Assembly: GCA_905233295.1 (NCBI GenBank)
Contig: CAJODX010000044.1
Coordinates: forward strand, 2,359-10,187
Length of the DNA stretch: 7,829 nucleotides
Direction: 5' to 3'
Source of the DNA: an uncultured Synergistales bacterium
Lineage (GTDB): Bacteria; Synergistota; Synergistia; Synergistales; Aminobacteriaceae
The first letter of the stretch is position 1; every line of letters begins with the position of its first letter. The position numbers and the translations under genes were made by a program. The notes under the pieces were generated by a model that saw only the letters and a program-made list of their open reading frames with translations, searched no databases and was not told the DNA's origin. This document shows, in pieces, positions 1 through 5,999 of this stretch.

Positions 1-83
1 TGATATAAAACACTAAGAGAAATAAAATTATCGAAAAAATATTTATCGTTCGGTAGTTTTGATATATTTTATTATGTCGCAGC

Positions 84-112
84 TTTATATGTCAACGCTT
101 GAGATATATAAT
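84..112 (+). promoter_or_regulatory. Candidate sigma70-type promoter for the acyl-CoA synthetase pair
   Basis: A perfect -10 hexamer TATAAT lies at 107-112, with TTTATA (4 of 6 matches to TTGACA) at 84-89, a 17-nt spacer. Transcription would start near 119, giving a leader of roughly 75 nt before the ATG at 193. The -10 box sits inside a small perfect inverted repeat, GATAT-ATA-ATATC (103-115), which could be an operator or chance in AT-rich DNA. The -35 is weak and the whole region is AT-rich, so this is a plausible rather than a firm call. Confidence 0.4.
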
Positions 113-120
113 ATCAATCT

Positions 121-171
121 AAAAATTACCGCAATAAAATAGATGCGGAATTTTTATTTTTTATTTTTTTT
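121..171 (+). terminator. Intrinsic-terminator-like hairpin in the leader of the first synthetase gene
   Basis: Left arm AAAAATT (121-127), a bulged A, then CCGCA (129-133); a 10-nt loop (134-143); right arm TGCGG (144-148) and AATTTTT (149-155). This makes 12 base pairs, with a T-rich run continuing to 171. It is a classic rho-independent terminator shape. It could end transcription from a gene left of the window. However, its T-tract ends only 2-3 nt before the SD at 174-181, leaving no room for a promoter behind it, so transcripts of the downstream gene must pass through it. Attenuation or a leader stem that stabilises the mRNA are alternatives. Confidence 0.65.
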
Positions 172-173
172 AT

Positions 174-181
174 GAGGGAGG
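174..181 (+). promoter_or_regulatory. Strong Shine-Dalgarno that fixes the start at 193
   Basis: GAGGGAGG at 174-181 ends 11 nt before ATG 193. An in-frame ATG at 172 overlaps this SD and has only a T-tract upstream, so 193 is the better start. Confidence 0.75.
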
Positions 182-192
182 AAAAAATTTTT

Positions 193-1725
193 ATGCCGGA
201 AAATAATCTTGCAAAAAAAATTGACGAATATATTTCAAAATATCCCGAAAAAAATTGCTGCTGGTTTCGCGGTGAATGGTGGAGTTCAAAAAAATTCAAA
301 AATCTTGCCGATGAATGTACGGAAATTTTAAAAGCTTCGGGCTTCTCAGAGGGGCAGAGGCTTGCTGTTTTGATTCCGAACTCTCCAATGTCGCTGGCTC
401 TTATGTATGCAGCATGGAAACTCGGCGGGGTGTTCTGTCCTTTGAACGAAAAAACGGGAGAAATTTCTTTATTAAAAACTCTTGATTTGTTGAAGCCTTT
501 TGCGATTGCGCTGTCCGAGGGTGTTAAAAAGGAACTTGAAGACGCTTTGAAAAATTCCGGCTGGTACTGCGCGAGATTTAATTTTGAAAAAATAACGGGC
601 AAAGAAAATTTCACAGGCGTTACAGCTCAGGCTGACGAATCCGACAAAAAACTCGCAGTGATTTTTTCAACGTCAGGAACGACCGGCGATCCAAAAGCTG
701 TGCCTTTAACACATGAAAATATTTTCAGCAACGTTGAAGCGTGTCTGAAACAATTAAAAAATTTAACTCCCGAAAACTCTTTGCTGAATGTGTTGCCGAA
801 TTTTCACGCTTTCGGTTTCACAGTCTGCTGCGTTCTGCCTTTCGTGCTGGGCGCGTCGCAGGTTCTTGTTGAAAATTTCATGCCGCCGTCAAACGTCATA
901 AAGGCTATCGAAGAGGCTCGTCCCGATGTCCTTTTGCTCGTGCCGACAATGTTCAATTTTGCAACGGCAATGCTTGAACGTCAGGGGAAAAAACTGGACT
1001 GCATAAAAATTTTAATCACCGGCGGAGATAAATATAACATCAAAATGGATGACAGAATAACGGCGGCGTTCGGTGTTCCTGTCATTGAAGGCTACGGAAT
1101 AACGGAATGTTCGCCCGTTTTGTCAGTCAACCCGAATCCGGCTGTGAGAAAACTCGGAACGGTCGGACCAGCATTACCGGGCTTTGAACTTCAGTTGCGA
1201 AACGAGAGCGGCGAAATTTTAAAAATCCCCGGCGAAGGCGTTTTATGGACAAAGGGACCTTCTGTAACTCCGGGATATTATCACGCTGAAGAACTCAACC
1301 GCGAAAGATTTCAGGACGGCTGGTTCAACACTGGCGACTACGTTCAGATTGATGAAGACGGATATATAAAAATTCTTGACCGCGTTACAGACATTATCAT
1401 AGTAGGCGGCTTTAACGTCTATCCTCAGGAAGTCGAAGCGATTTTAGCCGAACACCCGGCAGTCGGCACAGCTGTCGTTGTAGGAATGCCGAATGACATC
1501 AGCGGTGAAGTCCCGAAAGCTTTCATATTAAAAAACAAAGACGCTGAAGTAACAGAACGTGAACTTATAAATTTCTGTAAGCAAAGACTTTCACATTATA
1601 AAGTTCCGAGAGATGTTGAATTTGTTGATTCACTGCCTTTGTCAGCAACCGGGAAAATTTTAAGGCGCGTTCTGCGTCAGAAAGAACGTGAAAAAAGCAA
1701 GCAGGAATCAGGAGTGAAAAAATAA
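193..1725 (+). CDS. AMP-forming acyl-CoA synthetase/ligase family protein, copy 1
   Basis: This 510-residue cytoplasmic enzyme belongs to the ANL (acyl-CoA synthetase, NRPS adenylation, luciferase) superfamily. The family adenylates a carboxylic acid with ATP and passes the acyl group to CoA (or another thiol such as ACP). Numbered from ATG 193, the ATP P-loop STSGTTGDPKAVPLTH is at about 159-174, the A5 motif EGYGITE at 299-305, GWFNTGDY at 376-383 with the ribose-binding Asp, the hinge DRVTD near 396-400, the FadD-like GGFNVYPQEVE following it, and the A10 catalytic Lys in SATGKILRR at about 488. Length is normal and all catalytic motifs are intact. The C-terminus carries a short charged tail (KEREKSKQESGVKK) that its neighbour lacks. 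It is followed after 3 nt by a close paralogue, so the two form an operon. Substrate (fatty, branched or aromatic acid) cannot be read from sequence; FadD-like motifs favour a fatty acid. Confidence 0.9.
   Translation: MPENNLAKKIDEYISKYPEKNCCWFRGEWWSSKKFKNLADECTEILKASGFSEGQRLAVLIPNSPMSLALMYAAWKLGGVFCPLNEKTGEISLLKTLDLLKPFAIALSEGVKKELEDALKNSGWYCARFNFEKITGKENFTGVTAQADESDKKLAVIFSTSGTTGDPKAVPLTHENIFSNVEACLKQLKNLTPENSLLNVLPNFHAFGFTVCCVLPFVLGASQVLVENFMPPSNVIKAIEEARPDVLLLVPTMFNFATAMLERQGKKLDCIKILITGGDKYNIKMDDRITAAFGVPVIEGYGITECSPVLSVNPNPAVRKLGTVGPALPGFELQLRNESGEILKIPGEGVLWTKGPSVTPGYYHAEELNRERFQDGWFNTGDYVQIDEDGYIKILDRVTDIIIVGGFNVYPQEVEAILAEHPAVGTAVVVGMPNDISGEVPKAFILKNKDAEVTERELINFCKQRLSHYKVPRDVEFVDSLPLSATGKILRRVLRQKEREKSKQESGVKK
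1702..1713 (+). repeat. 12-bp word CAGGAATCAGGA, copy 1
   Basis: The exact 12-mer occurs here, in the last codons of the first synthetase, and again at 5628-5639 in the gap upstream of the 141-residue protein gene. Both copies are flanked by A-rich runs. It may be a fragment of a small interspersed repeat or chance. Confidence 0.3.
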
Positions 1726-1728
1726 AAA

Positions 1729-3231
1729 ATGTACAACCTTGATAAAAACAGACTTGAAGAGATTATCATTCCAAACCTCGAAGCAAGACGCAATAAAAAA
1801 AGTTTCTGGTTTGACGGCGAATGGAACACGGGCAAAGATTTTCTTGAAATTATAGAAAACTGCGAAAAAGTTTTGAAAGATGCAGGATTTTCGCGCGGAC
1901 AAAGGCTTGTTGTGATGCTGAAAAATTCACCGCTTATCCCTGCGCTTTCATTGGCAGTGTGGAAACTCGGCGGAATTTTCTGTCCTCTTAACGAAAAAGC
2001 CGGAAGCGATATTTTAAAAGGTACGCTCGATTTAATAAAGCCTTTCGCGATTATAACAGGGCGTGAACTTCCGGAACTTGAAAATTTATGGACATGCATT
2101 CAATGCGGCATCAGCGACAGGACACTGAAAAAATTCACTGGGAAAACACAGCCACCGGAATCTGAAGATTACGCGGTTATTTTTTCAACGTCTGGAACAT
2201 CAGGAAATCCTAAAGCCGTGCCGCTGACACATGGAAATTTAATCAGCAACATTCGTGCTACAAAAGAAACTGTTTATCCGTTAAATGAACACGACACATT
2301 TTTGACAGTTCTCCCGAATTTTCATTCATTCGGCTACACGTGCGCGACCATGCTGCCTCTAGCAATCGGGGCAAAAATTGCGCTCGTTCCGTCATTCCTG
2401 CCTCCTCAGCAGTCCGTCAGGGCAATCGCCGAAGCTCCTACGACAGTAATGTACATTGTTCCTGCTATGCTGTCGTTCCTGCTGATGTCGGTCGAAAAAG
2501 GAAAAATTAAATCTGAAATTCTTTCACGTCAGAGTGTTATCTGCACGGGAGGAGACAGACTTGCCCCGAATATTCACAAACAGGCTTTGAAACTTTTGGG
2601 ACGCGATGTCATGGAAGGTTACGGACTGACGGAAACTTCGCCGGTTTTATGCATGAATCACGACTGCGAAACTCAGCATTCGGGAACTTCCGGACCTATA
2701 ATCCCGGGCTATGAATACAAATTAAAGACTCGCGACGGCGAAGACCTTCCTGAAACAGAACGCGAAGGAGTTTTATGGGCAAAAGGACCTTCGATAACGC
2801 CCGGGTATCTTCATGCGCCGGAAATCACAGCTGAAAGATTTGATTCAGAAGGATTTTTCAACACCGGCGATTATGTTCGTTTCGATGAAGACGGCTACGT
2901 GAGCATTCTCGACCGCGTTACAGATATTATTATCGTCGGCGGTTTCAATGTTTATCCTCAGGAAGTCGAAAAAGTTCTGTGCGAACATCCCGCAGTCCAC
3001 GCTGCCGTAGTTGTAGGAATGCACCACGACATTAACGGTGAAATCCCGAAAGCTTATGTTCAGCTTGAAGAGGGCGCAGAAGCAAACGACCGCGAAATAA
3101 TTCGTTTCGCAAAAGAAAAACTCGCGCATTTCAAAGTTCCGAGAAGTGTTGAATTTGTGAAAGAGTTTCCTGTTTCAGCAACCGGAAAAATTTTGCGGCG
3201 AATCCTTCGTGAAAGAGCAAATAATCCGTGA
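1729..3231 (+). CDS. AMP-forming acyl-CoA synthetase/ligase family protein, copy 2
   Basis: This 500-residue cytoplasmic ANL-superfamily enzyme aligns with the gene before it over its whole length, including an identical 22-residue core from the hinge through the GGFNVYPQEVE motif, so the pair arose by tandem duplication. The ATP P-loop STSGTSGNPKAVPLTH is at 153-168, MEGYGLTETSP at 295-305, GFFNTGDY at 375-382, DRVTD at 395-399, and the catalytic Lys in SATGKILRR at 487. The regions lining the likely acyl pocket (about 195-260) differ more between copies than the nucleotide-binding motifs, so different substrate ranges are possible (inference). The start follows the upstream TAA by 3 nt. The only SD-like sequence, AGGAG at 1710-1714, is 14 nt away, so translation is probably coupled to the first gene. 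No carrier protein, thioesterase or acyl-CoA dehydrogenase gene is adjacent to hint at the substrate. Confidence 0.9.
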   Translation: MYNLDKNRLEEIIIPNLEARRNKKSFWFDGEWNTGKDFLEIIENCEKVLKDAGFSRGQRLVVMLKNSPLIPALSLAVWKLGGIFCPLNEKAGSDILKGTLDLIKPFAIITGRELPELENLWTCIQCGISDRTLKKFTGKTQPPESEDYAVIFSTSGTSGNPKAVPLTHGNLISNIRATKETVYPLNEHDTFLTVLPNFHSFGYTCATMLPLAIGAKIALVPSFLPPQQSVRAIAEAPTTVMYIVPAMLSFLLMSVEKGKIKSEILSRQSVICTGGDRLAPNIHKQALKLLGRDVMEGYGLTETSPVLCMNHDCETQHSGTSGPIIPGYEYKLKTRDGEDLPETEREGVLWAKGPSITPGYLHAPEITAERFDSEGFFNTGDYVRFDEDGYVSILDRVTDIIIVGGFNVYPQEVEKVLCEHPAVHAAVVVGMHHDINGEIPKAYVQLEEGAEANDREIIRFAKEKLAHFKVPRSVEFVKEFPVSATGKILRRILRERANNP

Positions 3232-3244
3232 TGTCATTATAAAA

Positions 3245-3278
3245 GGAGAATCTCTGAGAAAAATTTCAGAGATTCTTT
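3245..3278. terminator. Bidirectional intrinsic terminator between convergent genes
   Basis: A perfect 11-bp inverted repeat, AGAATCTCTGA (3247-3257) and TCAGAGATTCT (3266-3276), extends with wobble and A-T pairs to 3245-3259/3264-3278 around an AAAA loop. On the + strand it is followed by TTTCAT, and on the minus strand by CCTTTTATAA, so both tails are T-rich but short. Its place between the stop codons of two convergent genes (3231 and 3304) supports termination in both directions. Confidence 0.8.
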
Positions 3279-3303
3279 CATAACAGACTTCTAATTTGAG
3301 GCT

Positions 3304-5160
3304 TTAAGCTGTAACGTTAAATTCAGGAACGAGTTTCCGTAGCAGTGAAAGAGCCTGCTCAGGATTCCTCAGAGCATATTCAAGCGTTGTATCAAGTTCA
3401 GCGTCGCTTTGAATTTGATTTTGTTCAGATTTTATGTTGCTGACGAAAATTTTCGGGTTCAGCGTTCCGTGTACTGAATTTTCATCGTAAAATAACTCTT
3501 CAAAAAGTTTTTCGCCCGGTCTGATGCCGGTGAAAATAATATTTATGTCTTTATAAGGTTCATAGCCGCAAAGACGGATTAAAAGTTCAGCCATCTCTTT
3601 TATCACAACAGGCTCACCCATATCCAGCACGAAAAGTTCTCCGCCGTGTCCCATCGCTCCTGCCTGAATGACAAGATTCACAGCTTCGGGAATCAGCATA
3701 AAATATCTACGCATATCAGGATGCGTAACAGTAACAGGACCTCCTGATGAAATCTGTTCTTCAAATTTCGGAATGACACTGCCGCGGCTTCCTAAAACAT
3801 TTCCAAAACGCACAGCCATATATTTTGTTTCAGGATAATTATGCTGCTCGTGTTCAAGAATTTTTTCGGCAAGTCTTTTGCTTGCACCCATAACGCTTGA
3901 AGGATTTACGGCTTTATCCGTTGAGATCATGATCATGCGTTCGGCATTATATTTTCCGGAAAGACGCGCAACCGTTCGGGTTCCAAGCGCATTGACACGC
4001 ATTGCCTCGCGCGGTGAAAGTTCCATTAAAGGCACATGTTTATGAGCCGCCGCGTGAAAAATAATTTGAGGTTTGATTTTGTCAAAGACACTCTGCATAG
4101 CAATACCGTCCGCAACGTCAGCAATGACAGAATGTACAGGAATCTGCAAATTTAATTTGTTCAGCGTTTCCATTAAAAGATAAATTGACTGTTCGCCGTG
4201 TCCCAGTACGCAGAGTTCAGCAGGCTCGTTGCACAGAACCTGATGTACAATCTCGCGTCCGATTGAACCTCCCGCGCCTGTAATTAAAATTCTTTTACCT
4301 TTAATATAGTTCATTGAAGAGTCAAGATTGATTCTTATCGGCTCACGTCCTAGAAGGTCTTCAAGTTTCACCTTTCTGAGGCGCGACACAGAAACCTGAC
4401 CTCCGGCAAGCTCGCGAAGACTCGGCAAAATTCTCACCTGAACATTCAGAGGTGTCAGGGTGTTAAAAATTTCGCGGATTTTTTTGCCGTTATAAACTGA
4501 AATCGCAATCAAAACGACTTTGAAATCTCCGTCTTCAACGATTTTTTTAATATCCGCCGTGCTGCCCAGCACCATAAGCCCTGAAACACGCATTCCGATT
4601 TTTTTCGGGTCATCGTCAATGAATCCTGCCGGATAAAGTTCATTTTCATTGCGCATTAAATCCCGTGCCAGAAACGCCCCTGCATCTCCAGCACCTATGA
4701 TGAGAGTTTTTAAACGGTTTTCATTTTTATTGTTTTTGTGAATGGATTTTGTCATAAGCCACGAAAATCTCAGACCGCCGCAGAAAAATAATCCCGCAAA
4801 AAACGCTATGGCAAATGCAACCCGTGAAAAAGCCGCGACTTTTAAAATTTTATTGACGATTAAAAAAATTATAAATGAAATTAAATATGCTGCTGCAAAT
4901 TTTATGTAATCTTCTGTTCCGGCATGATGCCATATTGTTTTATACTGACCCGACAGAGCGAATATAATCACGCCGACTACCGGGAATACAAGCATTACAT
5001 ACTGCCAGTCTCCGACATCATAAGGGAGCAGGCTTCCCATTCTGAGAGCATAGCCGACATATACGGCGGCAGCAAGCAATATAAAATCAATCAGAGCCAC
5101 AAAAAAAAATCTGAACGAAACTCCACGCCACCGCTGCTGAATAAAATTCAAAAATCTCAT
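3304..5160 (-). CDS. CapD/PglF/WbpM-type nucleotide-sugar 4,6-dehydratase, membrane-anchored
   Basis: At 618 residues this has the length and layout of the long membrane-bound UDP-sugar 4,6-dehydratases that start synthesis of unusual sugars (for example bacillosamine or QuiNAc) for glycans and protein glycosylation. Four hydrophobic segments lie at about 16-40, 54-71, 86-105 and 111-130. A first Rossmann-like domain has GAGDAGAFLARDL (156-168). The catalytic SDR domain begins with GAGGSIGREI (295-304). It also has HAAAHKHVPLME (369-380), STDKAVNPSSVMGASKR (413-429), RFGNVLGSRGSVIP (451-464) and RPGEKLFEEL (547-556). The usual SDR Tyr of YxxxK is Met424, with Thr414-Asp415-Lys416 nearby, as known for PglF and WbpM. 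The start lies 11 nt after the upstream TGA with no clear SD, so it probably depends on coupling. The exact sugar substrate is not determined; UDP-GlcNAc is the family's usual one. Confidence 0.92.
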   Translation of the reverse strand: MRFLNFIQQRWRGVSFRFFFVALIDFILLAAAVYVGYALRMGSLLPYDVGDWQYVMLVFPVVGVIIFALSGQYKTIWHHAGTEDYIKFAAAYLISFIIFLIVNKILKVAAFSRVAFAIAFFAGLFFCGGLRFSWLMTKSIHKNNKNENRLKTLIIGAGDAGAFLARDLMRNENELYPAGFIDDDPKKIGMRVSGLMVLGSTADIKKIVEDGDFKVVLIAISVYNGKKIREIFNTLTPLNVQVRILPSLRELAGGQVSVSRLRKVKLEDLLGREPIRINLDSSMNYIKGKRILITGAGGSIGREIVHQVLCNEPAELCVLGHGEQSIYLLMETLNKLNLQIPVHSVIADVADGIAMQSVFDKIKPQIIFHAAAHKHVPLMELSPREAMRVNALGTRTVARLSGKYNAERMIMISTDKAVNPSSVMGASKRLAEKILEHEQHNYPETKYMAVRFGNVLGSRGSVIPKFEEQISSGGPVTVTHPDMRRYFMLIPEAVNLVIQAGAMGHGGELFVLDMGEPVVIKEMAELLIRLCGYEPYKDINIIFTGIRPGEKLFEELFYDENSVHGTLNPKIFVSNIKSEQNQIQSDAELDTTLEYALRNPEQALSLLRKLVPEFNVTA

Positions 5161-5171
5161 TTTTTATTTTT

Positions 5172-5597
5172 TCAGAGAATTATTTTTTTGTTATTGGCTG
5201 CTCCGATCCTGTCGAGTTCATTCAGAACTCCTGCGGGAGCGACATCAATTTTGGGTTTGTTTTGCTGTTCTGCTGCAGCTTTGAGACGCTGCTGAATTTT
5301 TTCAACGGATTTTTTAATTTCGTCAGTGTCGCCTTTAATCCATAACATTAAATTATCTGCGGCAGCTTTGAGAGCAGTATCATCGGGCATTTTTTCAATC
5401 AGCCCAAGTTCAAGAAGAATTTTATTTTCGTCTTTTATTGCTTCAAAAACGTCGTTTTCGTTAAAAATTCCTTTCTTGTAAAGGACACGGAACATTACAT
5501 TAAATCTGCTTTTCTGATTTTCGCTTTCGATTTTTGCTTCTTCAACGCCGGAGACAAGTGCGCCGAGAAGATCTTCAAGTCCTATCTGCATTGGCAT
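5172..5597 (-). CDS. Uncharacterised 141-residue, mostly helical protein
   Basis: I do not recognise the family. The protein is short, rich in Lys/Glu/Ala/Leu, and has no signal peptide, membrane segment, Cys/His metal motif or nucleotide-binding loop, so it should be cytoplasmic. Residues 1-70 look like several amphipathic helices (IGLEDLLGALVSGVEEAK, then FRVLYKKGIF and ENDVFEAIK). Residues about 75-112 are a strongly helical, possibly coiled-coil stretch (DTDEIKKSVEKIQQRLKAAAEQQ). The tail (113-141) holds a Pro/Ala linker and basic residues. It is a real gene: it has an ideal AAGGAG SD 8 nt before the ATG, codon use like its neighbours, and a tight 11-nt junction to the dehydratase gene. 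The context (after rsfS, before a glycan gene) does not settle a role. An adaptor or structural function is possible but unsupported. Confidence 0.8.
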   Translation of the reverse strand: MPMQIGLEDLLGALVSGVEEAKIESENQKSRFNVMFRVLYKKGIFNENDVFEAIKDENKILLELGLIEKMPDDTALKAAADNLMLWIKGDTDEIKKSVEKIQQRLKAAAEQQNKPKIDVAPAGVLNELDRIGAANNKKIIL

Positions 5598-5605
5598 GTT
5601 AAAAA

Positions 5606-5611
5606 CTCCTT
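5606..5611 (-). promoter_or_regulatory. Shine-Dalgarno of the 141-residue protein gene
   Basis: Read on the minus strand, AAGGAG sits 8 nt before ATG 5597. It directly follows the T-rich tail of the upstream hairpin and decides this start over the in-frame ATG two codons later. Confidence 0.8.
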
Positions 5612-5614
5612 TAT

Positions 5615-5677
5615 AAAAAAATAAAAACAGGAATCAGGAACAGAAAAATTATTTTCCCTTTTCCAAAAATTCCTGTT
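5615..5677 (-). terminator. Terminator-like hairpin with T-tract between rsfS and the next gene
   Basis: On the minus strand AACAGGAAT (5677-5669) pairs perfectly with ATTCCTGTT (5634-5626), followed by a run of Ts broken by a single A, down to 5615. The 34-nt loop can form a small inner stem (GAAAA/TTTTC). The AT-rich 9-bp stem is weaker than a textbook terminator. It may end or attenuate rsfS transcription, or act as a leader element for the next gene, whose SD begins 3 nt after the T-tract. Confidence 0.45.
5628..5639 (+). repeat. 12-bp word CAGGAATCAGGA, copy 2
   Basis: Same 12-mer as at 1702-1713. Here it supplies part of one arm of the hairpin between rsfS and the 141-residue protein gene. 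Confidence 0.3.
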
Positions 5678-5684
5678 CGGCTTT

Positions 5685-5996
5685 TCAGTCGTTTTCCCAA
5701 AGACGCTCGAGCCTGTAAAATTCTCTGCCTTTGTGGCTGAACACATGAACGACAATATCACCGGCATCAATCAAACGCCAGTTCAAACTGTGTTCGCCTT
5801 CGATGCGGCATGTTCTGCCTTCGCTTTCAAGAGCTTCCTGAGCCGCGTCTGTCAAAGTTTTCATATGCGTTTCAGAGTTCCCTGTTACAAGCACAAAAGA
5901 ATCCGCAAGCCCGCCTTTGTCTTTAAGATCAAGCGTCAAAATATTTTCGCCGTTTTTTGCTTCGAGCGCAGCTGTAACATTTTCAAGAGACGGCAT
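5685..5996 (-). CDS. rsfS: Ribosomal silencing factor RsfS (Iojap/DUF143 family)
   Basis: This 103-residue protein matches RsfS along its whole length, near the short end of the family's usual 105-120 residues. Visible signatures are LADSFVLVTGNSETHMKTLTDAAQE (about 30-54), with the ADSFVLVTG strand, WRLIDAGDIVVHVFSHKGREFYRLERLW (73-100) and the closing Y-x-LE-x-LW. RsfS binds ribosomal protein L14 (uL14) on the 50S subunit and blocks subunit joining, lowering translation in stationary phase or nutrient limitation. It starts 3 nt after the stop of the KDPG aldolase frame, with no convincing SD (only a distant GGGG), so translation is probably coupled to that frame. That matters because the frame carries a premature stop. 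In many bacteria rsfS lies with nadD or obg; neither is visible here. Confidence 0.93.
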   Translation of the reverse strand: MPSLENVTAALEAKNGENILTLDLKDKGGLADSFVLVTGNSETHMKTLTDAAQEALESEGRTCRIEGEHSLNWRLIDAGDIVVHVFSHKGREFYRLERLWEND

Positions 5997-5999
5997 TTT

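Noticed and set aside
28..48. Direct repeat TTATCG (28-33 and 43-48) as a regulator site
   Set aside because: Six-base words in AT-rich DNA recur by chance, and the spacing does not match a known operator that I can name.
126..614. 162-codon minus-strand open frame antisense to the first synthetase
   Set aside because: It lies wholly opposite a strongly supported gene and its leader and has no SD or family likeness. It resembles the antisense frame at 1677-2099 only because the two sense genes are paralogues.
1677..2099. 140-codon minus-strand open frame across the junction of the two synthetases
   Set aside because: Antisense to conserved motifs of a real gene pair. Its similarity to the frame at 126-614 is a by-product of the duplication.
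4924..5295. 123-codon plus-strand frame over the start of the dehydratase gene
   Set aside because: Antisense to the membrane segments of a well-supported gene and to the gene upstream; low-complexity product with no SD.
5582..5770. 62-codon minus-strand frame bridging rsfS and the next gene
   Set aside because: It overlaps the 3' end of rsfS in another frame and runs through the hairpin; its product has no recognisable features.
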